This document shows, in pieces, positions 8,328 through 16,423 of a DNA stretch of 37,084 nucleotides. This stretch comes from Evansella caseinilytica. GTDB taxonomy: Bacteria; Bacillota; Bacilli; Bacillales; Salisediminibacteriaceae. The stretch spans positions 1 to 37,084 of the forward strand of contig NZ_FNPI01000030.1 in assembly GCF_900107275.1 (NCBI RefSeq), in the 5' to 3' direction. Each line of letters starts with the position of its first letter. The stretch's first letter is position 1. The translations under genes and the position numbers were made by a program. Under the pieces are notes generated by a model. That model made no database searches and was not told the DNA's origin. It worked only from the letters and a program-made list of their open reading frames with translations.

Positions 8328-9161
8328 CTATTTTGCTATTATCCGTTGAAGATGAATACTCAAAAAAACGATTTCAACACCGGATATCGATTGTTGAATC
8401 GATTTCTCGATCATTCGCACAATGTTTCGTGAAATATTATAACACAGTGAATTCTCTTCCTTCAATAAATGAATCATTTTTTTTTCTATTGGGTATTCAT
8501 TTGTCATACTTCGTTCAATCATTTCATGTAAATGTTGTACAAACCGCTGAAAATGAACACCTTCTTTATTAAAAGACACTCCCGCCTTCTCCTCCGCATA
8601 AGACACACACCGGTCGATTAAATCCCCACTCTCTTTCTTTGATAAAAACTCTCTGCCGATAGCGCTTTGAATATGCAAGGTGATAAAACCAGTTTCTGCT
8701 TCCGGAAGCTGCACGGTTGTTTTTTCATACAAAAAAGCTACGACCTGTTGAGATATCCGGTACGTTTCATGATAAAGCCATTTCGTTTCCGTTAAAAACG
8801 GATTGTGGATCTCGGTGCCGTTTCTGCTTCTTTCAAGGGCTAAAACAAGATGTTGCGCTAATGCAAAGTGAATCCGTTCATGGAGCTCCACTCCCATCCA
8901 CTCACGGATTTTTTCGATTGCTTCATGAATGATCAACAGCGTCTCCTGCTTTTCCCTTGCCAGAAGCTTGATATATTTTTCCTGTTCTTCCTGGTCAGCC
9001 AGTATAAATACCTTTTCATATTTCTGCTCTGACAGAACATCTCCAGGCTTCTTGCCAAATCCGATACCCTTTCCGATGAAAATCACTTCTTCTCCGGATT
9101 CGGATCGCGCGACGATGACATTGTTATTAAATGCTTTATCAACAGTAAACGTCCCCTTCAT
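8328..9161 (-). CDS. glcT: BglG-family transcription antiterminator GlcT
   Basis: A 277-residue antiterminator. The N-terminal RNA-binding CAT domain (about 1-60) carries the hallmark NNNVIVARSESGEEVIFIGKG and KGIGFGKKPGD; two PTS regulation domains follow (about 65-170 and 175-277) with histidines around HERIHFALAQH, HNPF, FITLHIQSA and FLSIHLQR. The ATG at 9161 aligns with the B. subtilis GlcT start (MNGSFTV type); an upstream ATG at 9197 would add 12 residues. It sits just upstream of a RAT and ptsHI, so it probably antiterminates ptsHI when not phosphorylated by a glucose enzyme II. The B. subtilis neighbour ptsG is missing here. Confidence 0.92.
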   Translation of the reverse strand: MKGTFTVDKAFNNNVIVARSESGEEVIFIGKGIGFGKKPGDVLSEQKYEKVFILADQEEQEKYIKLLAREKQETLLIIHEAIEKIREWMGVELHERIHFALAQHLVLALERSRNGTEIHNPFLTETKWLYHETYRISQQVVAFLYEKTTVQLPEAETGFITLHIQSAIGREFLSKKESGDLIDRCVSYAEEKAGVSFNKEGVHFQRFVQHLHEMIERSMTNEYPIEKKMIHLLKEENSLCYNISRNIVRMIEKSIQQSISGVEIVFLSIHLQRIIAK

Positions 9162-9361
9162 CTTAACGTCCCTTTCCCCGTTTGCTACATTCATCATATA
9201 AAGACCGGCTTCCTTTCGTCAATGACTTTATAAATGGAAAATTAATCTTTTTTCAGTAGAACGTGTTCAATAAGAGGGTGTACAAAGGAAGAATGAATTG
9301 TTTATATATGAAGATAAAGCTATTGAAAACAATCATTTGTGTTTTTCCTTGGCAGGCATTG

Positions 9362-11590
9362 CTAATTTACATTTTTTAACGCCTCGATAAAGTTGGTCAA
9401 AGCTGCCTCGTTTTTTTCCTGCAAATAATCCGTCAGCGCTGCTTCCTGATCTGAAAAATAATAGGTGAGCGCTTCTTTTACACTGTCGTGCTCAAGCCCG
9501 TGAAGGTCTTCCATCAGCTTTGTCCAATTCCGAGGCCGGGAGCCGCCGTAATCTCTTTCTTTATATTTTTCCGCAACTTTAGCCGCCGGATCCAACTGCT
9601 CATTTAAGTAATATTCAATGGCAATCAAATAGCCGACAAAATTGTGGGAGCGATCCGCCTCCATCACTTCGTACAACATGTCCTTTGCTTCTTGCAACTG
9701 ACCGAGGTGGGCGAGCGCAACGGCATACCGCCCTTTAAAATAGTCGGTGGGATCACCACCGCCTTCCGCTGCAAGATATTTTCCATACCAGACCGCAAAC
9801 TCGCCCCACTCCTGTTGGCCATAATAATAGTCAGCAATTTGCTCCAAGGTTTCCCTGCCGGGAGATAAATTCGCCAGGGCCAGCAAATACGTGAGTGTTT
9901 CTTCATCTCGCTTTTCCTCAAAACCGCGGAGTCTGGTCAACATTCGCAAGCTGTGCTTATCGTTACTGTTCTTTTCAACAGCTTCTTTATACAAGTGATA
10001 TGCTTCGGCTGACTCGCCTTTCATCAGCAAACGATCGGCTTCTGTCATTTCTCGCTCCTTCAGATGAAAATAAGGCTGCGGTGTTTCTGTTTTTTTCCGA
10101 AACCGGTACCCGTTGCTTTGAGCTATCAGCTTTCCCTCCTTATCATAAGCGTGAACATACCAGGAAAAGGTGCCATCCACATTAGTGAACGCCAGAATAC
10201 TTTCTGGACGAAAGGTATTTTCCTCCCCCTCCTCTCCGTCAAAGATAACCCCCATTTGTTTGTCATAAAGCATTTCTACAGGAACAGTCACCTCTGTCCT
10301 ATCGATGTTTGATAAAAACGGGCTGGAAAAGGAGTAGCCATCAAAAACAGTCTCCAGATACAGCTGATAGCTTGCCGCGCCGGGAACCGCCTCCCAGGCA
10401 AAGGTCATTTCCTTCTCACGAATCTCTTCTTCCTCTATCGGTTCAATCACCTCAATCAGCGGTGTCAACACAACGGAATACTCAACGGTTTCCCCGGGAG
10501 TAGTATCGATCCAGTCATCCATTTCCACCGGCCAAACGAAGCCCTCCGCCTGTTCAAACATAAGTCCGATAGTCAGTTGATAGCTTCCAGGAAAAACACC
10601 TGTGAAGGAATAGCGACCGCCAGAATCGGTTACGGTTTGGTACCGCTCCTCTTCTCCCACAGTTTGATTTACCATGTCTTCTTCCCGCAGGAAAACACCG
10701 ACATTCGCCAGTGGCTCTCCAAGTGAATTGGTGACTTTTCCTTCCACGACAGAGACAGCACTGCCCTGTTCCAACATCACGGCGAGTTGATCTCGCAATC
10801 GTGAAACGGTATAAAAGTACGGGCTTCCAGTCCATTCATCGATCGGACCTTTCAGCTCCATTTCCGTCAAAAATTGCTCATGCCAGTCCTCTAGTTTAGG
10901 CATTTCTTTGTTCAGTAATGCAAGCGCCTCTTCCAGCCTTCCATCGTTCATCCTCAGCTCCGCTTCAAGCAGCAGCAGTTTCATTAACGCATCCATTGAA
11001 TCTGTCATATTGGCGGTTCGCCGATACTCGTTGATCATGTTCAACGCCAGCTCATTTTCATGAAAAGAAACGGCATTTTCCATTCGCAGCAGCTGGAATT
11101 CATCATAATAGACCGATTCATCCGTCATGCGGCTCATTGCTGTTAAGATGGCACTATCAGCGTTCTCGAAATCACCGATGCGATGATAATACGTTGCCAA
11201 GCTTTCCGCTGCTTGCAGGATAGAATAATCCTCCACCGGAGCGTTTGTAATATAATCGTGCAAATAAGGAACCGATTCCTCCAGTGTAAACAAATTGTGC
11301 TCTTCCGTTGACCAGCTCGTCATGCCGGGGCCGATATAAATATCATAATATCGGCCGATGCTCGAATCTCGGATCATATGATCACGGATAAGTTCCATTT
11401 TAGTAAAATGGTCGTTGTCCAGTTGCTCGAGAATCCGTTGCTTTCCTGCTTCTATATTTCCGTTTGTTATTTGCCAGTCAATGATCGCTTTTTGAATAAG
11501 CGGCTGAAAAAAATAAGCGGAACCTAGGAATAAAAGTAGTCCAACCAATGTTCCTATGACAAGATGCTTCACTTTAACTTTTACCTTCAT
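9362..11590 (-). CDS. Exported TPR / carboxypeptidase-regulatory-like / Fn3-like protein
   Basis: A 742-residue protein with no recognised named homologue. One N-terminal membrane anchor (about 9-30) precedes an outside-facing body. Residues 40-290 are helical and TPR-like (pairs such as ADSAILTAMSRM, EEALALLNKEM). Residues 300-385 form a CarboxypepD_reg/CnaB-like beta-sandwich (GKVTNSLGEPLANVGVFL, then GRYSFTGVFPGSYQLTIG). Residues 400-515 look like a fibronectin-III type domain (FAWEAVPGAASYQLYLE, FSWYVHAYDKEG). Residues 530-742 are a second TPR array. The ATG overlaps the stop of the anti-sigma-like gene by four bases. As third gene of an ECF operon it may be the envelope sensor or the sigma target; that is inference. 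Confidence 0.75.
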   Translation of the reverse strand: MKVKVKVKHLVIGTLVGLLLFLGSAYFFQPLIQKAIIDWQITNGNIEAGKQRILEQLDNDHFTKMELIRDHMIRDSSIGRYYDIYIGPGMTSWSTEEHNLFTLEESVPYLHDYITNAPVEDYSILQAAESLATYYHRIGDFENADSAILTAMSRMTDESVYYDEFQLLRMENAVSFHENELALNMINEYRRTANMTDSMDALMKLLLLEAELRMNDGRLEEALALLNKEMPKLEDWHEQFLTEMELKGPIDEWTGSPYFYTVSRLRDQLAVMLEQGSAVSVVEGKVTNSLGEPLANVGVFLREEDMVNQTVGEEERYQTVTDSGGRYSFTGVFPGSYQLTIGLMFEQAEGFVWPVEMDDWIDTTPGETVEYSVVLTPLIEVIEPIEEEEIREKEMTFAWEAVPGAASYQLYLETVFDGYSFSSPFLSNIDRTEVTVPVEMLYDKQMGVIFDGEEGEENTFRPESILAFTNVDGTFSWYVHAYDKEGKLIAQSNGYRFRKKTETPQPYFHLKEREMTEADRLLMKGESAEAYHLYKEAVEKNSNDKHSLRMLTRLRGFEEKRDEETLTYLLALANLSPGRETLEQIADYYYGQQEWGEFAVWYGKYLAAEGGGDPTDYFKGRYAVALAHLGQLQEAKDMLYEVMEADRSHNFVGYLIAIEYYLNEQLDPAAKVAEKYKERDYGGSRPRNWTKLMEDLHGLEHDSVKEALTYYFSDQEAALTDYLQEKNEAALTNFIEALKNVN

Positions 11591-11910
11591 TCGTTCTGCG
11601 CCTCTTTCTCATTAAACTCTAGCCAGTAGCCGTTCTCCGTTCTGATTTCAATCGTTGATATTTGTTCATGCTCCGGTTTTTTCGTCACGCTAAAGACATA
11701 CGCGCCTGCTGTGGAAAATAGGAGAAGCGCCGCCATTCCCAGCGGAACGAGCGGGATGGAAATCTCTTTGTTCCACCATCTCATGAGCCGATCCCGCAGC
11801 GTTTTTGGGTGCGTTTTCCGGATGACCTCCTCATTTCCTGAAAAATGAAAGTGCGATAATTCACCATTCAGTTTTTTACTGATATCCTTTTGCTGCTGCC
11901 GTTGGTCCAA
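11587..11910 (-). CDS. Small single-pass membrane protein, probable anti-sigma factor
   Basis: A 107-residue protein with a charged cytoplasmic N-terminus of about 55 residues, one membrane helix (IPLVPLGMAALLLFSTAGAYV) and a short exterior tail. No zinc-binding HxxxCxxC motif is present, so it is not a ZAS-type anti-sigma. The TTG at 11910 is chosen because AGGAGG lies eight bases upstream; a GTG at 11919 overlaps that Shine-Dalgarno and is not usable. It overlaps the end of the sigma gene by 35 bases and the next gene by four. The role is inferred from position, membrane topology and coupling with the sigma gene. Confidence 0.65.
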   Translation of the reverse strand: MDQRQQQKDISKKLNGELSHFHFSGNEEVIRKTHPKTLRDRLMRWWNKEISIPLVPLGMAALLLFSTAGAYVFSVTKKPEHEQISTIEIRTENGYWLEFNEKEAQNE

Positions 11911-12451
11911 TGGTTTCACCTCCTGTTTGCAATCGCTGTTTCAAATGATGTCTTCCCCGCGCCAGCCGCGTTTTCACTGTGCTCTCTTTCGCCGACAGCA
12001 TGTTTCCTATCTCTCGAACAGAAAGCTCATGAAAATAGTATAAAGCCACCACTTCACGGTATTTATAAGGCAGCTGCTGTATTGCAGCATGTAAATTACT
12101 GTTCCGGAAAGCAATCTCCGCCAGTTCCTCTGGCCGCAAGCCATCGTCGGCGACACCGCCTACCTCGTCGCCGTCCTTATAGACAAAAATATGCTTCCAT
12201 GTCCAGGTGCGCATTCTTGCCCGACAGCCGTTCATCGTGATCTTTACCAGCCAGCTTTTGAGCTTATCTTTATCATGAAGCTGATTAATTTTTTGGAATG
12301 CGGCAATAAAAGTATCCTGAACAACCTCTTCTGCAACATGGGGGTCCTTCACGAGCAATATGGCTGTGCGGAGAAGCATATCCCCAAATCGATTCATTAA
12401 TTCACGTAAAGCATCCTCTTCTTTGTTTCGTAATCTTTCGATGAGATCCAC
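11876..12451 (-). CDS. ECF-type RNA polymerase sigma factor
   Basis: A 191-residue sigma-70 factor of the extracytoplasmic function group. Region 2 spans about residues 10-80 (FGDMLLRTAILLVKDPHVAE, then VVQDTFIAAFQKI); region 4 spans about 120-175 (LPYKYREVVALYYFHELSV, then STVKTRLARGRHHLKQRL). The GTG at 12451 is chosen: it has GGGGGAG just upstream and is the only start downstream of the predicted transcription start. Two upstream ATGs lie in or before the promoter. It heads a three-gene coupled operon with the anti-sigma-like gene and the large exported protein. Lack of regions 1 and 3 confirms the ECF type; the subgroup is not assigned. Confidence 0.88.
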   Translation of the reverse strand: MDLIERLRNKEEDALRELMNRFGDMLLRTAILLVKDPHVAEEVVQDTFIAAFQKINQLHDKDKLKSWLVKITMNGCRARMRTWTWKHIFVYKDGDEVGGVADDGLRPEELAEIAFRNSNLHAAIQQLPYKYREVVALYYFHELSVREIGNMLSAKESTVKTRLARGRHHLKQRLQTGGETIGPTAAAKGYQ

Positions 12452-12472
12452 AGCCTCTCCCCCTTCATCCAT

Positions 12473-12502
12473 GTAGATGTAAGCAATCAACTTTTGGTTT
12501 CA
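12473..12502 (-). promoter_or_regulatory. ECF-type promoter of the sigma operon
   Basis: On the minus strand TGAAACC (12502-12496) is followed after 16 bases by CATCTAC (12479-12473). This matches the TGAAAC / CGTC-type pattern of Bacillus ECF promoters, with one change in the -10. A start site about seven bases on would be near 12466, just ahead of the GTG start at 12451. It suggests autoregulation. Confidence 0.65.
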
Positions 12503-12787
12503 AAAAACGCGTTCGTTTTTTTCAAAACCTTCACGTAGAGCGTGAAGGGCAAAGCTTGCCTTGCTTACAGTCTAAAAGCAAAGAATAACAATTTTTTTGA
12601 AAAGAGATTTTCTTTTTGAACAAACGCTCTTATAAAAAAATTCAAAGAATGATTTCATTTTAAAATATCATACCTTTTCATTTTAAAATAATTTCAATAG
12701 GTTAAAAGGTGTATTCAGCCGATTAATTCCAAAGTACGCCTTCTTTTATGAAATGACAGAAAATCCCATCGTCGTTACCTACATAGA

Positions 12788-12816
12788 TTGTCCAAATGGC
12801 GAGTATCGGCTATCAT
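12788..12816 (+). promoter_or_regulatory. Probable sigma-A promoter of lutR
   Basis: TTGTCC and TATCAT are separated by exactly 17 bases; the expected transcription start is near 12823. The -10 is part of the inverted repeat TATCAT/ATGATA (12811-12828), which could be a regulator site. Confidence 0.5.
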
Positions 12817-12849
12817 TAGAATATGATATGCGAGTGGAGGGACACAGTT

Positions 12850-13575
12850 TTGGAATATAAAAAGATTCGCACACGAAAAATATATGAGGAAGTGACGGAA
12901 AGTCTCGTCGAAATGATTAAGCGTGGTGACTTTCACCCTGGAGATAAACTTGATTCTGTTCAACAGCTTGCCGAGAACTTCCAAGTTGGTCGATCAGCAA
13001 TTCGTGAGGCACTTAGTGCGCTTCGGGCCATGGGGCTTGTTGAGATGAGACAAGGGGAAGGGACATACATCAAAGAGTTTGATCCCCAACTGCTAACATT
13101 ACCTGTTAACGCCGCTTTTTTGATGAAAGTGGACGATGTAAAAAACTTGCTGGAAGTTAGAAAAATTCTTGAAGTTGGTGCTGCATATACTGCGGCAAGA
13201 AAGCGCACAGATAAAGACGTAGAAAGCATCGAAAAAATTCTTGCTGAAATGGAACATATTGTTGGCAATGAAGAGCTTGGCGAAAAGGCTGATTTCGAGT
13301 TCCATATGGCGATTGCAAAGGCTTCAAAAAATACGCTGCTAATGAGTTTAATGAGCAATGTGTCAGAGATGATGGTCATCACAATGAGAGAAACCCGTCG
13401 CCTCTGGCTTTATTCAGAGCAAACAACATGGGAACGTCTCTATCAAGAGCATAAATTAATTTTTGAAGCGATCAAAAAACAAGATGGTGCTCTTGCCCAG
13501 CAGCGGATGCTTGATCATCTTGTCGAAGTGGAAAATGTGCTCATGAAATACCTTGACATAAAAGAAGATCGTTAA
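12850..13575 (+). CDS. lutR: FadR/GntR-family repressor LutR
   Basis: A 241-residue transcription factor. The N-terminal winged helix has the GntR signature GDKLDSVQQLAENFQVGRSA followed by REALSALRAMGLVEMRQGEGTY; the C-terminal all-helical FCD domain (about 95-235) includes the metal/ligand-binding pattern FEFHMAIAKAS, with further histidines at HKLIFEAI and HLVEVE. B. subtilis LutR (YvfI) represses lutABC and the lactate permease and is relieved by lactate. The TTG at 12850 is chosen because GGAGG lies nine bases upstream; an ATG at 12823 sits at the likely transcription start. Neighbouring lactate permease and lutABC support the assignment. Confidence 0.88.
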   Translation: MEYKKIRTRKIYEEVTESLVEMIKRGDFHPGDKLDSVQQLAENFQVGRSAIREALSALRAMGLVEMRQGEGTYIKEFDPQLLTLPVNAAFLMKVDDVKNLLEVRKILEVGAAYTAARKRTDKDVESIEKILAEMEHIVGNEELGEKADFEFHMAIAKASKNTLLMSLMSNVSEMMVITMRETRRLWLYSEQTTWERLYQEHKLIFEAIKKQDGALAQQRMLDHLVEVENVLMKYLDIKEDR

Positions 13576-13592
13576 AGTTAGCTTGTAGTGAT

Positions 13593-14000
13593 TGTTCAAA
13601 AAGATCGTTTTTTATCTTTTTGAACAAGCACGAAGCAACAAGCCATACTTCACTGAGAAGCTGCGAGCTGTCTCATAGTGCCATCGCGGGCGATGGTACT
13701 TGGATAATCCTCAGCGCTATACTAGCAGAGGAAGAGACAATGAGTGGAGCCGATGCCTTCTTTTCAGGCCGGCTGTGAGTGGTTTTCTCAGAGTCAGGAT
13801 GACGACATTCCGCTGTTACTCACAAATGCAACCTGAATGTGCTTCATCGAGTCAATTTGCGTCGAGTAGCCGCAGACGCAGGACGTGAGTGGTACTTAAG
13901 CGGAATTGGAGGATGGCGACATTCTGCCGTTGCCCATAGGACGTGGGCAGCATTTAGGTGGAATTGGGCGCATCATGCGGAACCATTGCCTTTTTGAACA
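13593..14000 (+). repeat. Dispersed repeat copy A (long form)
   Basis: A 408-bp element that starts with a perfect 13-bp hairpin (TGTTCAAAAAGAT/ATCTTTTTGAACA, T-rich 8-base loop, 13593-13626) and ends in CCATTGCCTTTTTGAACA. The first about 190 bases match copy B (reverse complement) almost base for base, as do the last 30. A middle block of about 175 bases is absent from B and contains two related segments, each with a GGATG(A/G)CGACATTC core. It starts 17 bases past the lutR stop codon and lies before the terminator at 14014. Confidence 0.85.
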
Positions 14001-14013
14001 CGCTCTTAGAGAT

Positions 14014-14036
14014 GCGCGAAATTCGCGCTTTTTTTT
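14014..14036 (+). terminator. Rho-independent terminator, probably of lutR
   Basis: GCGCGA/TCGCGC with loop AAT is followed by eight Ts on the plus strand. It is some 440 bases beyond lutR because repeat copy A lies between them. Confidence 0.8.
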
Positions 14037-14119
14037 ATGATAAGGAGCTGCTTATCCGTTGCGGCAATCGATGTCAAGACCAAAAGAAAAATATTTCTTG
14101 AATTTTTTTTGAATTTTTA

Positions 14120-14148
14120 TTGAAAATTGAAAGCGCTTTACATATAAT
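14120..14148 (+). promoter_or_regulatory. lctP promoter with cre-like CcpA site
   Basis: TTGAAA and TATAAT are 17 bases apart, an excellent sigma-A promoter. A cre-like sequence, TGAAAGCGCTTTAC (14128-14141), fills the spacer and matches the CcpA consensus at 12 of 14 positions. This placement would give catabolite repression of lactate uptake. Confidence 0.75.
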
Positions 14149-14160
14149 TAAGGTCGTCGA

Positions 14161-14173
14161 GTTATCAGATGAC
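14161..14173. promoter_or_regulatory. Putative LutR operator upstream of lctP
   Basis: GTTATCAGATGAC is an imperfect palindrome (GTYATC-A-GATRAC). It lies just after the expected lctP transcription start, and the same motif is found upstream of lutABC at 16411-16423, where the flanking ACCTGT is shared as well. Confidence 0.65.
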
Positions 14174-14231
14174 CTGTCAGGCCATCGGAGAATTGCGATG
14201 ATGAAGGAGTGAAAGATGGGGGGAGTAATTT

Positions 14232-16013
14232 ATGGGGATCGGAACACTAGCATTTTTAGCTACAATTCCAATTATTTCGGTATTTTTGTTTTTAGTTATT
14301 ATGCGCTGGCCGGCGAAGAAAGCGATGCCAATTGCCTTGTTAGTAACAATAGTCATGGCAATGGCAATATGGCGAGTGGACGGAAATCAAGTTGCAGCTG
14401 CAGCAACGAAGGGGGTTGTTACAGCTCTTGAAGTTTCATTGATTGTATTCGGGGCCATTCTCTTACTGAACACATTAAAAGAAAGTGGTGCAATTTATAC
14501 GATTCGTCAGGGATTTATGAGTATCTCACCTGACCGTCGTGTTCAAGCTATTATTGTAGCATGGCTGTTTGGTTCATTCCTTGAAGGAGCAGCAGGTTGG
14601 GGAGCACCTGCAACAATTGTTGGACCGCTTCTTGTCGCGATTGGCTTTCCAGCGATGGGAGCTGTTATGGTCGCGTTACTGCTTCAATCAACGCCCGTAT
14701 CATTTGGCGCGGTTGGAACGCCAATTTTAGTTGGGGTTAGTACAGGATTGAAGAATGTGCCACTCGTTGACAAATATGTTTCGGATCTTGGAATTTCTTA
14801 TGATGCATATATCAACGCAATTGGTGGACAAGTTGCTATTTTCCACGGGATTATCGGAATTTTTATCCCGTTATTCATGGTTGTATTGTTAACGTTTTTC
14901 TTTGGTAAAAATAAATCACTAAAAGAAGGGTTTGCCGTTTGGAAGTTTGCGGTTTTCGCCGGGATCGCATTTACCGTTCCTTACGCACTTGTGGCCAACT
15001 TTTTAGGACCTGAATTTCCATCGTTAATCGGTGGATTAGTTGGACTTGCCATTGTTGTTCCAGCAGCAAAACGAGGCTTCTTAACACCAAAGGATGTTTG
15101 GGATTTTGATAAAAAAGAAAACTGGGCACCTGACTGGACGGGTAAATTAACAATCAATGAAAACGAAAAGCCAGTACGTAACATTTCAACGCTATCTGCA
15201 TGGTTGCCTTATCTATTAGTTGCGATCTTATTAGTCGTGACACGTGTAGCCTACTTACCATTTAGCACTTGGTTAAAATCGTGGGAGTTAAAGGCAGAAA
15301 ATCTTTTTGGTACGTCAATAACTGTGTCGTCTATGCCGTTAAACATCCCGGGAACGATCTTTATTCTTGTAGCTGTCGTTGTATTCTTTATTCACCGCAT
15401 GAAAGTAGAAGAGGTTACACGTGCAACCAGTGATTCATTTAAAACGGTGGCAAGTGCGATTGCCGCACTAATTTTTTCAATCCCGATGGTTCAAGTGTTT
15501 ATCAATTCGGGTGTCAATGCTTCTGGGTATGAAAGTATGCCGATTGTACTGGCAGAAGGTATTTCCCACATCTTCGGAGCAAACTGGCCGTTAGTTGCAC
15601 CGACAGTTGGGGCGATTGGGGCATTTGTCGCAGGGAGTAATACCGTTAGTAACATGATGTTTGGGTTATTTCAGTTTGGCGTCGCTGATAATATCGGGGC
15701 AAATCCATCGGTCATTGTTGCATTGCAGGCGGTTGGTGGTGCTGCAGGGAATATGATCTGTGTTCATAACGTTGTTGCGGCTTCTGCAGCTGTTGGTTTG
15801 CTCGGAAAAGAAGGCCGCTTAATTCGTAAAACGCTCATTCCAATGACATACTATGTGATTTTCGCAGGTGGATTAGGTTATGTTTGGTTAAATGGTTTTG
15901 GCCTAAATGCTGGAACATTTGTCCTTGCAACGGTTGCATTGTTTACTGTGTTTACCATTGCAAAAGGTCAAAGTAAAAGCAGTCATAAAGATGATCGAAA
16001 GCTTTCTGCGTAG
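14232..16013 (+). CDS. lctP: L-lactate permease (LctP/LldP family)
   Basis: A 593-residue polytopic membrane protein of the lactate permease family, importing lactate with protons. About 13 or 14 hydrophobic segments are seen across the protein; the family signature region [20 protein letters not shown] and the [10 protein letters not shown] segment follow near residues 115-165, with the conserved [16 protein letters not shown] and [14 protein letters not shown] near the C-terminus. The ATG has GGGGGGAG six bases upstream. B. subtilis LutP is the functional equivalent. It stands as a single-gene unit between two inverted repeat copies, with its own promoter, cre site and LutR-like operator, so any inversion between the repeats would carry its control region along. 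Confidence 0.93.
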   Translation: MGIGTLAFLATIPIISVFLFLVIMRWPAKKAMPIALLVTIVMAMAIWRVDGNQVAAAATKGVVTALEVSLIVFGAILLLNTLKESGAIYTIRQGFMSISPDRRVQAIIVAWLFGSFLEGAAGWGAPATIVGPLLVAIGFPAMGAVMVALLLQSTPVSFGAVGTPILVGVSTGLKNVPLVDKYVSDLGISYDAYINAIGGQVAIFHGIIGIFIPLFMVVLLTFFFGKNKSLKEGFAVWKFAVFAGIAFTVPYALVANFLGPEFPSLIGGLVGLAIVVPAAKRGFLTPKDVWDFDKKENWAPDWTGKLTINENEKPVRNISTLSAWLPYLLVAILLVVTRVAYLPFSTWLKSWELKAENLFGTSITVSSMPLNIPGTIFILVAVVVFFIHRMKVEEVTRATSDSFKTVASAIAALIFSIPMVQVFINSGVNASGYESMPIVLAEGISHIFGANWPLVAPTVGAIGAFVAGSNTVSNMMFGLFQFGVADNIGANPSVIVALQAVGGAAGNMICVHNVVAASAAVGLLGKEGRLIRKTLIPMTYYVIFAGGLGYVWLNGFGLNAGTFVLATVALFTVFTIAKGQSKSSHKDDRKLSA

Positions 16014-16029
16014 GTTGTTGATTGGAGCG

Positions 16030-16271
16030 TGTTCAAAAAGGCAATGGTTCCGCTCGATGCGCCGACTACGAGAACCCCACTCACAGCCGGCCTGAAAAGA
16101 ATGCATCGGCTTCACTCCATTGTCTCTTCCTCTTCTAGTATTGCGCAGAGGCTTATCCAAGTACCATCGCCCGCGATGGCACTATGAGACAACTCGCAGC
16201 TTCTCAGTGAAGCCCGGCTCGTTGCATCGTGTTTGTTCAAAAGATAAAAACCGATCTTTTTGAACAAACAC
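16030..16271 (-). repeat. Dispersed repeat copy B (short form), inverted relative to copy A
   Basis: A 242-bp element whose reverse complement aligns with copy A: terminal hairpin (GTTTGTTCAAAAGAT paired with ATCTTTTTGAACAAAC, one bulged A), then shared strings such as CACTGAGAAGCTGCGAG, GGTACTTGGATAA, CAGGCCGGCTGTGAGTGG and the closing GGAACCATTGCC. It lacks the middle block of copy A. It starts 17 bases past the lctP stop codon. Confidence 0.85.
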
Positions 16272-16280
16272 TATTAGAAG

Positions 16281-16317
16281 ATAGCGACAGCTCCACATGT
16301 GGTGGGGCTTCAGCTAT
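16281..16317 (+). terminator. Hairpin after lctP, possible terminator
   Basis: ATAGC...GCTAT with an inner GC-rich stem (AGCTCCAC/GTGGGGCT-like, with a bulge and one G-U) is followed by only four Ts, so termination may be weak. As with lutR, the repeat lies between the stop codon and this hairpin. Confidence 0.5.
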
Positions 16318-16410
16318 TTTCCGCTGTAAGAGAGGCAGCGGGCTGAATTTTAATCAATTAAAGGGGCAGTTTGTAACCGGTTGTGGGTAAGAAATTTTTT
16401 ATTTTACCAA

Positions 16411-16423
16411 GTCATCAGATAAC
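16411..16423. promoter_or_regulatory. Putative LutR operator upstream of lutABC
   Basis: GTCATCAGATAAC has the same GTYATC-A-GATRAC pattern as 14161-14173 and is followed by the same CCTGT. It lies about 90 bases before lutA. Confidence 0.65.

Larger units (their letters stand above)
12452..12849. other. Divergent intergenic region between the ECF operon and lutR
   Basis: About 400 AT-rich bases with two promoters (12473-12502 minus, 12788-12816 plus). Other contents are an eight-base hairpin (CCTTCACG/CGTGAAGG, 12528-12548), a possible remnant of a repeat end (TTTTTGAACAAACGCTC near 12614), and the direct repeat TTCATTTTAAAAT at 12655 and 12678. No gene is seen. Confidence 0.6.
13576..14231. 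other. lutR-lctP intergenic region
   Basis: From left to right this holds repeat copy A (13593-14000), a terminator (14014-14036), a promoter with an overlapping cre-like site (14120-14148), the LutR-like palindrome (14161-14173) and the lctP ribosome binding site. No gene is supported; an open frame within the repeat (13700-13888) lacks coding features. Confidence 0.7.

Noticed and set aside
8125-8328. A 67-codon frame between glcT and ptsH
   Set aside because: It covers the repeat element and the RAT, starts inside the repeat end, and its Arg-rich composition follows from the GC-rich repeat.
9290-9361. A terminator after the exported TPR protein gene
   Set aside because: Only a weak AT-only hairpin (AAAACAA with TTGTGTTTT) is seen, not enough to call.
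12655-12690. Direct repeat TTCATTTTAAAAT, two copies 23 bases apart, considered as an operator or array
   Set aside because: Only two copies in very AT-rich DNA, away from both promoters; chance is a good explanation. No CRISPR array is present in the window.
13700-13888. A 62-codon frame in the lutR-lctP gap
   Set aside because: It lies in repeat copy A, is not preserved in copy B, and has no ribosome binding site.
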